From: Fulvia fulva
Lineage: Eukaryota > Ascomycota > Dothideomycetes > Mycosphaerellales > Mycosphaerellaceae
DNA: 64,000 nt
Direction: 5' to 3'
Assembly (NCBI RefSeq): GCF_020509005.1
Contig: NC_063015.1
Coordinates: 3,596,001 to 3,660,000, forward strand
This document shows positions 56,196-64,000 of this stretch, one piece after another. Position 1 is the first letter of the stretch; each line of letters starts with the position of its first letter. The translations under genes were made by a program, and so were the position numbers. Under the pieces are notes generated by a model. It had not been told where the DNA came from, did not search any database, and saw only the letters and a list, made by a program, of their open reading frames with translations.

Positions 56196-59100
56196 TTAGC
56201 CCCCGCTCCTAGCCGGTCTTATCGCGCTACGCCGTATCCTCTCTTCCTATACTACTCCTACTAGGCGGTACTGTTCTAGCTAGCCCTTCTCTAGTATCTA
56301 GTTCGTAATACGCCGTAGGTCCTTAATGTTATTAAGAAGTGCCCTAATCGTCCGGTTCCTCGCCTTTACTATCTACTCCCCTCTTCCTAGCGACTACCTC
56401 GGATAGACGAGGAGTACGTACCGTATATTCTAGGAGTAATAGCCGTAGGGGTAGCTAGTATTTGTATATTCTAGAACCTTCCTCTATAATAGGTACCCCT
56501 AGAGGCCGATATGTTTACTTCGTAGTTAGGTTACTATACTACTCTATACCCTCGTAAGGCGGTAGTAGATAAGCGTCGGGGGGTACTTAACCGCGGATTT
56601 CGTAGCTAACTATTCCTTAGGTTGTCCCGCTAGCTAAGGGCGTCTACTATACCCTACACCCTAGTTGTTCTACCTCTCTTTCTATAGTTGCTCTATAAAC
56701 GATTTCTTACCTTCCTATTATATTACTAGCTATTCGTCCCTTACCCGGTAGTTCGGCTCGTTTCCGGGTCGAATGTCCTTATATACTAGTACTAATTCAC
56801 GGGCCCTTACGACTATACTAGCGATGACCTTCTATACTAGGTACTATACCGACTTGCCTAAGTAGGAGGTCCGTAGTCCCTAGATATATAGGTCGATTAG
56901 CGGTATAGCGGTCTCGTACTTAAGCATCCTTATTAGTATCGACTTATATACCCCGGTGACCTTCCTTAGGCATTAGTTTTAGATCTTCGCTAACGGCGTA
57001 ACGAGTCCCTTCGATAGGTAGGCCCCCTTACCTAAGGACTATACTTAGCTACTATAGGTAAGGACTGGCCGTATAATAGCCGTATATAGAAGTCGTAACT
57101 ACCGAAAGTCCGCCCCCTATATAGACGTAGTAAGCCTCTAGTATAGTACTATATTCTGTTTAGCTTTCCGTAATATTACCTATACGTACTTCCTCTACCG
57201 TAGCGCCGGATCTACCTATAGCCCGAGGATCCTAAGCTAATCTACTAGGTTAGTCGTATACCCCTATATCTCGATAGAAGGTTATATATTATAGAACCGT
57301 AGCCGGCGCGTAAAGTATATTAGATTGTACTTTTCTAGGGTAAACCGAGCCCTATATCTCCTAGCCTAGTCCTCGTAGATCTTATACTTCTCTTCTAGTA
57401 GCCTATAGTTCTCCTTAGTCGAGGACGACTACGCTAGGATATTTATATCGTCTATAAAGCCGCTCGTAGCGGTGTTCTAGGATTCTAGGGCTAGGAGTAG
57501 CTTCGCTATAAAGAAGAGGAATAGGATAGGTACTAGCGTTAAGCCTTACGGGATTCTAGTATAGACTACTTAAAATAGGCTTTTATACTAACCGACTAGG
57601 ATCGACGTACTACGGTTTTAGAGGTAGGACCGTACGAAGTTAACAAGCTACTTAGGGAGTCCTTTCGACCTTAGGATATAGAGTAGCCGCGGGTATAATA
57701 CGTAGTCAAAGGCTCCCGATATATCTAGACTAAGTAAGGATACTACCTTGTCCCTATTCTTATACTAGATAGCCTTTACCTAAGAGGTAATAAGTTCTAT
57801 CGCGGATAGCGTCGATCGCTATAGGCGCGTACCTATTTAGGTATCCGGGAGTAGGGAGTACTCCTCTACCGCCTTAGAGAGTCTCGTTATAACTAGCTTC
57901 TTAAGCGCCTTCCTAAGAGTATTAAGGAGCGTAATTAGGCGGTACGACTTTACCTACGTATAGTCTTCCTTTTACGGCTTACGTAGGACTACTATCGTCG
58001 ATTATCTAAATACTATCGGGTAGTATCCGGTCTATAGGCAGGCGTTAAAGATCGCTACGACTACTAGGGCTAGTTGATCTCTACACTTCTTTAGTAGCTC
58101 GTTTAGGATCCTATCTAGCCCCGGGGCTTTCTTTGCCGGTAACTTCCTAAGTATAGCGGTAATATCTCCCTCGGATATATCCTATTAGACCGCGATACTA
58201 GGGGCTAGGGGAGTAGAGCTATTTATATCGCTTAGATTAGCCTCGACTAGGGGCGGGAAGAACTTACTAGCTAGTAGACGCGCCTTAGCCTCGGGGTCGC
58301 TAACCGGGCTACTAGGCGATTATAGCGCTAGGATAGAGAAGGAGAGGCCCTATATAGGGTCCTATCGGGCCCATTTCGCTAGCTTCTATATCCTCGCTAG
58401 CTTGCCGGCGATTTCTTCTACTATAGCCCTCTAGCTGACTGCTCTCTCCCTCCGTATTATAGCTTTCTTTTGTTAGTATACCTCCCTATATACGTTCTAG
58501 GCCTCCTCGCTATAGCTACCCGTCTATACCCGGCGGGCTCTCCTTACTTCTCTTACTACCGTAGTATACTTCGGTATCTAGTATAGTTTAGACTATATTG
58601 TTAGTTAGGTAAGCGGAACGTAAAGTAAGGTCGCTTTTCTTATTTCGTCTATTAACCCTTAGACTACCTCGTCTATCTCGTCTTTACTATTATATTACTA
58701 CTACGCGATCTAGACTAGCCTCTCGGAGTCGTCGAGATATACCGAGATATTAGCCTAGTAGACCTTTCCCTAGTTTAGCTTAGAGGTTCTCGCTAGTATA
58801 TATAATATCTATATCGTAATAGAGGTCCTAACTAGTATATAGTCTAACGACGCCTCGAGTTTATATTCGATCCTATAGTAGGTTACTATATAGTAGTAGC
58901 TATCTAAGATCTAGGATAGGTCGATCGTGCCTTAGAGTCCCCCTCTCTTCTAGTTACCTAGGTCCTTCGGGGTATTAAGGGTAATTACGTTACTTGCTAT
59001 TAAGTCGATTACTTCGTCGGCTATAGGGTACGGCTATATAAGGCTTTCCTAGGAAGGGTAGTATATATTAAAGTCTCCTACTACGATGTAGCACCCTTGT

Positions 59101-59442
59101 CTCTTAAGCGTACTATCTAGGTGTCTATAGACCCTAAGGTCGCGGCTAGACCTCGAGGCTAGCGGTTATATATATATATATTATATATCTAAGTACTACC
59201 TACGTAGAGAGAGGTAATATCTCCCCCGCCTTCTTCGTCTACGTAGTATACTACCTCCTAGTCGGATTCTAGTATGTCCTTACTAATATAGAAGCACGTA
59301 CGGGGTCTACCGTCGCTTAATAGGTATATAGTATAGCCTAGTAACTTATAGGTCGTTAGTCTCTTATAGTACGGGTTAATCTATAGCTCCTAGATTACTA
59401 GGACGAAGTAGACGTACGGGTCCGCCTCGTATAGGAAATATA
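56196..59442 (-). pseudogene. LINE F ORF2 remnant (endonuclease/RT)
   Basis: Minus-strand frame collinear with LINE C ORF2 from just before its IQELWINP motif to the terminal stop (complement tta at 56196-56198). Recognisable pieces include the SSDH region near 58850, the KAPG block near 58115, the DISGAFDYV region near 57720 and the FVDD region near 57455. Many TAG/TAA stops; more heavily RIPped than LINE C. Confidence 0.83.
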
Positions 59443-61063
59443 TATTATTTATTAAGCTGTTGTGGCGCCTCCTAGCCTATATAGCTATTCTACGTACTTC
59501 TGTCTTTCGAAGGGGAAACCGCTTACGGTAAAAACCCTCTCCTCTCCTATACTACTATTGTCCGTTATTTACCTTCCCGCTTTCCTTATAGAGGGTATAC
59601 TAGTGTTATAGGCCTGTCCTAATGACTACCTTGTCTATATCCCCTTAGTCTCCCTCCTCCTCTCTATCTACTCCTCCGTCTCGTTCGCTAGTTAAAACTA
59701 GGTAAGGTATCCTTATCTTAGGACCTAACGTACTATCCTCTATACGTCGCTCTTATTCGTAACGATCGACTAGTAGTCGCGTCTAGCTACTCTCGCTCTC
59801 TATATACTCCGCCCTTCTACCTACTATAGGTACCGTTCGACTATATATTCCGGGTTCTACGACGAGTAGCTATACTCGTACGCTAGGTTGTCTATGTCTA
59901 GGACGTTCCTCCTATATAAGTAAGCCCGAAGCCCGATATATTCAGACCGGATTTAGATTGTTACGCTTGCTTCTACCCTTATAAGGTCGCGGTATAGGAG
60001 GTAGTTATATCTCTAGAAGGTTCGTAGGGCTAGGGGGCCTATTCTTACTAGCGGGTTACTATTCTATTCCTATTCCTATAGGTAGCCGGCTACCTACTCT
60101 ACGAGGCTCTAGGACTTTTCCTTACTCCTCTTCTTTTCCCGGGTTCTTCGTTCCTCCTCCTCCCTCGCTAGCTACTCCGGCGTTCCTTATACTTTTCTAA
60201 AAACCCGTAAGTCGTCCCGCTTCTAAGTCCTCCTTACGTACGGTCCTATATATAGTCGGCTATATCTCTATCCGATTCGTACTATCTTGTCGTAGATAGT
60301 TTGCTATATTAGGTACCCTATCGTCTTCGCCGTATTATAGATCCTTATCCCTTAGATATAGTAACGGATAGGTAGTATCCCGGTCTCTATCTCGGCTACT
60401 CTCGTCGGTATAGTCTTATACGCTCCGAGAATTCTTCTTAAGTTGCCTACTTAGGTTCGATTAAGAGGCTCTTCGATCCGTCGCGGTACTAGCTTATCGA
60501 CTCCCCCCGTACCCTAGATTTATACCCCGTAAAGTATCGCTAGTCGAACGATTACTTTATATATTATTCTTGCTTTGTCGAAGGTTGCCCCCTACGTTGA
60601 CTTAGTAAGACGTGTTATTAATGCCTCGTTTACTTATGCTCTGTTCTAGGCCTTCTTAATCTATAGGTTCTAGCTTAGCTTCTAGTCTAGCCAGATTCCT
60701 AGTACTCGGAGTTCGGGGGAGGGCTTCGTCTTATATCTCTAGATTATTATAGTTGCCTATATATTATAGTAGGTCCTCGCTTTACTAAAGTGGATTAGCT
60801 AGTATTTCTTTAGGGTAAAACGGACGCCGTAGCGTCTAGCCTAGTCCTCGTATACTCTATATCTCTCCGTAAGTAGTCTATAGTTTTCCTCCGTTATCGC
60901 GGACTAGGCTAGGATGTTTATATCATCTACGAAGCCTAACGCTAAAGTCTAAGGGGACGTAAGTAAGGAGATCAGGTCGGCTATAAAGATTAGGAATAGG
61001 ATCGAGGATAGCGTAGATCCTTAGGGGATTCCGGTCTCTACTATTAGGTTTGGTATAACCTAA
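59443..61063 (-). mobile_element. LINE G2: RIPped LINE remnant (minus strand)
   Basis: 3' end at the left (atatatattatttattaagctgt) matches LINE G1. Runs to 61063, where chromovirus L is inserted; its own 5' part may lie beyond L. More complete than G1, reaching the RT catalytic region. Related to LINE B. Confidence 0.85.
59626..61063 (-). pseudogene. LINE G2 ORF2 remnant (RT and C-terminal part)
   Basis: Minus-strand frame from 61063 downward: PNLIVETGIPQGSTLSSILF, then LALGFVDDINILA (catalytic FVDD intact, about 60940), WARRYGVRFTLKKYQLIHFSKA, ELRVLGIWLD, STWGATFDKARIIYKVIVRL, GTGGVDKLVPRRIEEPLNRT, then the C-terminal region. Terminal stop complement at 59626-59628. Stops TAG at Trp/Gln positions; Thr-to-Ile and Val-to-Ile type changes are frequent. 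Confidence 0.85.
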
Positions 61064-61466
61064 TGATATCACAAGATCAGAAGACCAAGCTCAATCGGGT
61101 TTGTTCTCGGGCCGATGGGAAGTTGAGGGAGGGTGATGAAGCAGTAGCTGTCTTGTCTCGCAGAGATCAAGTAGCAGTGAGGCAGAGGTTGTGTTGTGGT
61201 GTATTCCAAACAGTGATATTAAACAGTGAGTTGAACGCCTCGAAGCCATAAGGGATTCTCAGCGTTCCTAAATACAAAGGAGATCCCCTTATGCCCAGGG
61301 GTATTGCTTTCTTTGCTTTCCATCATTTCTGTGCTTTCTCTAGAAGGCGTACCGAGCGTAGAAATCGCTGCGAGCGAGCTGCAGCGGGAGTGCCCGCTAG
61401 TTGGCTCGGCACCACGTGATCCGAAATCGGTTGGCTCGTAGGGTCCAGACGACTCGATCCGTAACA
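61064..61466 (-). repeat. 3' LTR of element L
   Basis: 403 bases; coding-strand ends TGTTACGG and TGATATCA (plus strand tgatatca...ccgtaaca). Defined by terminal form, by the adjacent purine tract at 61467-61480, and by the junction with LINE G2. The second LTR is outside the window, so ends are inferred. Confidence 0.75.
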
Positions 61467-61480
61467 CCATCCCCTTTCCA
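61467..61480 (-). other. Polypurine tract of element L
   Basis: ccatcccctttcca on the plus strand, i.e. tggaaaggggatgg on the coding strand, directly before the 3' LTR. Confidence 0.75.
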
Positions 61481-61562
61481 GTCTAGCTCGTCCCGAGCTA
61501 ATCATAAGCTTGCGGGGTCCCTTCTATTCGTAGGTCGTTATGACCGTTTCTTCTCCTTCGCC

Positions 61563-62207
61563 ATGCCAAAGGCGTCCTCTTCAAAACGCTCTTCCTCCGA
61601 CGATCGCAAGCGTCTTGGAATTTTTATTCGCGCGAACGGCGAAATCATGCCTCGGGCATGCTCGAATTGTCGTCGTCTAGGTCGGGTGTGCAAGGTGCAC
61701 GTAAGATCAGGTCGCTGCAGCGAGTGCAACATCCACGGGTTGAAGGGTTGTGACATTAAGATCACTGCGTCGGAATGGGAGAGGTTGAGCAAGGAGCGCG
61801 CAAAGCTGCTGTCCCAAATTCAAGATGCGCGTCTGGCTTCTGCCGCTGCGATGGATCGGGAGCGCGAGATCGTCGCGCGGGCTCGCGAGGCCACATCAAC
61901 GGCTTTAGCGAAGGAGGAGCGGCTGGCGAAACAGCTGGAGCTGTTGGATCGTCGTGCGGATAATGCAGTGTCGGTTGCGGAGGCCAACGCTCTGGAGGCG
62001 GAGGCTGAGGAGCGCTCGTTATCATCTCTTCCGGAGGGGGTAGCTTCCCTGGGTCCCGAGCTTGCTTTGTCTCCATTTACTTGGGCAAACGACCCGTCCC
62101 TGGATTCCTCAGATTTCTTTGCTGGCGTCTCTGGGACCCTCCGGTTCGATCCTTCTTTATTTGTTGATCCTGGCGGAAGTGTCGCAGGAGCTGGCAGCAG
62201 TTCGTGA
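61563..62207 (+). CDS. Opposite-strand ORF in element L: zinc-cluster-like, coiled-coil protein
   Basis: 214 residues from the ATG at 61563 ([19 protein letters not shown]). Upstream in-frame ATG at 61401 lies inside the LTR and is less likely. Residues 36-66 contain six Cys spaced C-x2-C-x6-C-x8-C-x2-C-x7-C ([13 protein letters not shown] ... [12 protein letters not shown]), which fits the Zn2Cys6 spacing of fungal DNA-binding clusters, though the usual Lys-rich loop is weak. A long Ala/Glu/Arg helix, likely coiled coil, follows (about 80-155), then an acidic Ser/Phe/Pro tail. It is convergent with pol and overlaps the chromodomain ORF by 131 bases. Function unknown; a DNA- or nucleic-acid-binding accessory protein is a guess. 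Confidence 0.75.
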   Translation: MPKASSSKRSSSDDRKRLGIFIRANGEIMPRACSNCRRLGRVCKVHVRSGRCSECNIHGLKGCDIKITASEWERLSKERAKLLSQIQDARLASAAAMDREREIVARAREATSTALAKEERLAKQLELLDRRADNAVSVAEANALEAEAEERSLSSLPEGVASLGPELALSPFTWANDPSLDSSDFFAGVSGTLRFDPSLFVDPGGSVAGAGSSS

Positions 62208-62736
62208 GGTTTTCTTCTGGCTCCCAGGTATTTTCTGATTCGTCGTATCCTTTCCATTTGACAAGGTATTTCTGACCCTTCTTGTCTAGGATTCTTTCGA
62301 CTTCGAATTCGTCTTCTGCTTCCGGCTCGAAATGGAAGCTTTCTTGGCAAGGTGTTTTGGCGTCTGCGGGTTCCAGCTTGGAGATGTGGAAGACTGGATG
62401 GATTTTGGCGTCAGGTGGTAGTCGTAACCGGTAGTTGACTGGTCCTACGACTTTATCGATGAAAAATGGTCCGACCTTAACATGATCCAGTTTCTTGGTC
62501 TGTCTTCTCGTTCTCAGGTTTTTTGTGAGGAGATAGACCTTATCCCCCTTTTTTAGTAGAGGTGCCATTTTTCCTTGGTTTTGCCGTTGCTGAGACAATT
62601 TTTGTTGTGCATCTTCGATCGCTTTGCGTGCTTCCTTGTGCACCTCCTTGAGAGTCTCCGTCGTCACGATTGCTCTCTCGGCTTGTGGGTGAGATCCAGG
62701 TGTTCCGAACAGGTTAGGATCTTTGCCAACCCCCAT
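62077..62736 (-). CDS. Element L pol C-terminus: SH3-like region and chromodomain (after frameshift)
   Basis: 219 codons, ending TAA (complement at 62077-62079). Begins in the frame that should continue the integrase: [71 protein letters not shown] (the integrase C-terminal module), then a chromodomain [20 protein letters not shown] ... [10 protein letters not shown] at about residues 133-180. In chromoviruses this domain binds modified histones and targets integration. The ATG at 62736 is unlikely to be a natural start; this is the end of the polyprotein, displaced by one base. Confidence 0.88.
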   Translation of the reverse strand: MGVGKDPNLFGTPGSHPQAERAIVTTETLKEVHKEARKAIEDAQQKLSQQRQNQGKMAPLLKKGDKVYLLTKNLRTRRQTKKLDHVKVGPFFIDKVVGPVNYRLRLPPDAKIHPVFHISKLEPADAKTPCQESFHFEPEAEDEFEVERILDKKGQKYLVKWKGYDESENTWEPEENLTNCCQLLRHFRQDQQIKKDRTGGSQRRQQRNLRNPGTGRLPK

Positions 62737-64000
62737 AGAATGGCGTCGTTGAAGTTGTCTCTGATTTGTGGTTGTTTAGTGCAATCTGCGCCACTGGCAG
62801 TAGTGAAACCCAGTTGTCTTGTGCGTAGTTAATGTAGTGTCTTAGGTATTGTTCCAGCGTTTGGTTCGTTCTTTCTGTTTGTCCATCGGTCTCTGGATGG
62901 TATGCTGTTGACAACTTGTGCTTGATCCCGATCGTTCCCATAAGTGTTTTCCAGTAGTTGGACGTGAAGAGCTTATCTCTGTCCGTGATGAATGTTTCCG
63001 GGAATCCGTGGTATCGGATCAATCTGTCTAGTACGAGGTATCCGAGCTGCTCTGCTGTATATGTCTCCGATGCAGGAATGAAGTGTGCATATTTTGTGAG
63101 TCTGTCGACCATGACCAGTATCATGTCGTACGTTTGTTTCGTGACTTGGTCTTTCGACAATGGGAGCTTTGTAATAAAGTCCATTGTAACTTCGTCCCAT
63201 GGTTTCGTCGGTGGTGTCCTGAACTGTAGGTGACCGTACTTGGCGTGTCTCGCAGCTTTGTTTTGTTGGCAGTGTACGCATTGCTTAATGTAGCGTAATA
63301 CTTTTTGTCTCATTTGTGGGAATGAGAAGCTACGTTGTATAAGGTCAACCGTCTTCGTAGTTCCAGGGTGTCCATAAGTTGGCTCGTCGTGATGTTGTTG
63401 TATACACTCTTCTTCTCGGTCCTTCGGTACTTGGTATTTTCCTTGCGATATAGGGAACTGTTCTTCCTTGTCGCCTAGGATCTGTACGATGTTGTTGAAC
63501 TCTTTCGTGTTGGCACTAAGACTTCCATCGGGGCTCGTCTTAAGTATCTTGTGTTGCACTGGTTCTTTTCCTTCCATGTAGTCGCTTCGTCGGCTCAACG
63601 CGTCTGCGCGGCCATTCTCTGTTCCTGGAGTGTATTTGATTTCAAACTTGTACTGTCCTAGCAGCTCCGACCAGCGGGCTTGTCTTCGGGTAAGTTCTTT
63701 CGTCGTCGTGAAGTACGTAAGATTCTTGTGGTCTGAAAGAATCGTTAACTTCGGTGGGCCCTCGACGTACACTCTCCAATGTTGCATGGCAGCAACAATG
63801 GCTAGAAGCTCTTTGTCATGGATGTCGTAGTTCTGTTCCGCTGTGGTCATTTTTCGGGAATAATAGGCCACTGGGTGTCGTTTCCCCTCGTGTGTCTGTG
63901 TAAGACATGCGCCTATTGCCATATCGGACGCGTCGGTCTCGATGTGGACTTCCTTACTACCATCGAATAGTCGAAGCGTTGGGGCTGAAGCGCATTGTTC
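62714..64000 (-). CDS. Element L pol: RNase H end and integrase (partial, frameshifted at its end)
   Basis: The frame is open from the window edge. RNase [77 protein letters not shown]. Integrase: zinc region [11 protein letters not shown] ... CVHCQQNKA; catalytic core [12 protein letters not shown] (Asp), [14 protein letters not shown] (Asp) and [14 protein letters not shown] (Glu), all DDE residues present. The frame then reads [10 protein letters not shown] and stops at 62714, because a run of five G (62730-62734) puts it one base out of phase with the downstream ORF. Otherwise intact. Confidence 0.92.
   Translation of the reverse strand, partial: EQCASAPTLRLFDGSKEVHIETDASDMAIGACLTQTHEGKRHPVAYYSRKMTTAEQNYDIHDKELLAIVAAMQHWRVYVEGPPKLTILSDHKNLTYFTTTKELTRRQARWSELLGQYKFEIKYTPGTENGRADALSRRSDYMEGKEPVQHKILKTSPDGSLSANTKEFNNIVQILGDKEEQFPISQGKYQVPKDREEECIQQHHDEPTYGHPGTTKTVDLIQRSFSFPQMRQKVLRYIKQCVHCQQNKAARHAKYGHLQFRTPPTKPWDEVTMDFITKLPLSKDQVTKQTYDMILVMVDRLTKYAHFIPASETYTAEQLGYLVLDRLIRYHGFPETFITDRDKLFTSNYWKTLMGTIGIKHKLSTAYHPETDGQTERTNQTLEQYLRHYINYAQDNWVSLLPVAQIALNNHKSETTSTTPFYGGWQRS

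Larger units (their letters stand above)
48802..59442 (-). mobile_element. LINE F: 5'-truncated RIPped LINE C-family copy, split by element M
   Basis: The tail and 60 bases of 3' untranslated region lie at 48802-48862, then element M, then the rest at 56079-59442. The two parts join perfectly when compared with LINE C 43300-43350. It extends to a point equivalent to about 39945 in LINE C, losing ORF1 and the start of ORF2. At 59443 it adjoins the tail of LINE G2. Confidence 0.9.
61064..64000 (-). mobile_element. Element L: young chromovirus (Ty3/gypsy), 3' half, minus strand
   Basis: From 61064 base use changes to balanced, non-RIPped sequence. On the minus strand the window shows the end of RNase H, full integrase, chromodomain, polypurine tract and 3' LTR. 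The element continues beyond 64000. It is inserted in LINE G2; the left flank is cctaa, and the matching duplication would be outside the window. It carries a separate ORF on the opposite strand near its 3' end. Resembles MAGGY/Tf1-like fungal chromoviruses by motif order. Confidence 0.9.

Noticed and set aside
1..64000. CRISPR arrays, operons, riboswitches and bacterial regulatory sites
   Set aside because: No regularly spaced short repeats with unique spacers were seen, and all evidence points to a fungal nuclear genome.

Overview
This window looks like a transposon graveyard from a filamentous ascomycete (Pezizomycotina). I recognise no ordinary host gene. Every stretch I can interpret is a retrotransposon or a fragment of one. 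Most copies carry the mark of repeat-induced point mutation (RIP): CpA/TpG has become TpA, TAG and TAA stops replace CAG, CAA and TGG codons, and ctag/tata words abound. RIP is confined to such fungi. Species cannot be read from the sequence.

Layout, by nesting. (1) 1-10424: a copia-type element (K, + strand, RIPped) holds a LINE 3' part (A, 1-1683) and an intact LINE (B, 3005-8155, 14-bp target duplication). K abuts a 5'-truncated LINE (F2, minus, 9435-10424). (2) 10425-12105 and 44605-about 47650 are two halves of one minus-strand gypsy (J). They were split by a complete RIPped chromovirus (I, 12106-44599) with 185-bp LTRs and a cgtat duplication. (3) Inside I lie LINE E (minus, RIPped, 16794-21774), LINE D (plus, both ORFs intact, 21903-26847), a second gypsy element H (27344-37694, 326-bp LTRs) and LINE C (38390-43359). 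H itself carries a truncated LINE (G1) and two solo LTRs, each with its own 5-bp duplication. (4) 47651-48801 holds an unassigned stretch and a RIPped 5' piece of a LINE-B-type element (N). It is cut by LINE F (minus, 48802-59442), which is itself split by gypsy M (minus, 48863-56078, 184-bp LTRs, tatct duplication). (5) 59443-61063 is a second truncated LINE of family G. (6) From 61064 the composition changes sharply to non-RIPped sequence: the 3' half of a young chromovirus (L, minus strand, running off the window) with integrase, chromodomain, 3' LTR, and a separate opposite-strand ORF encoding a zinc-cluster-like protein.

How the parts work together: the LINEs encode a zinc-knuckle ORF1 protein and an endonuclease/reverse transcriptase ORF2. 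The gypsy elements encode gag, protease, RT/RNase H and integrase, several with a chromodomain. Only B and D look coding-competent throughout; L is near-intact but has a one-base frameshift. Contrast between RIPped hosts and pristine inserts gives a relative time order, with B, D and L after RIP of the elements they sit in.

The most interesting points are the 10-kb head-to-head pair of LINEs E and D (one RIPped, one not), the 5' end of E that is antisense LTR sequence, a shared LINE target motif of CTAT type, the antisense Zn2Cys6-pattern ORF in L, and the possible extra upstream reading frame in the LINE-B family. All domain calls are by eye from translated sequence; no search was run.
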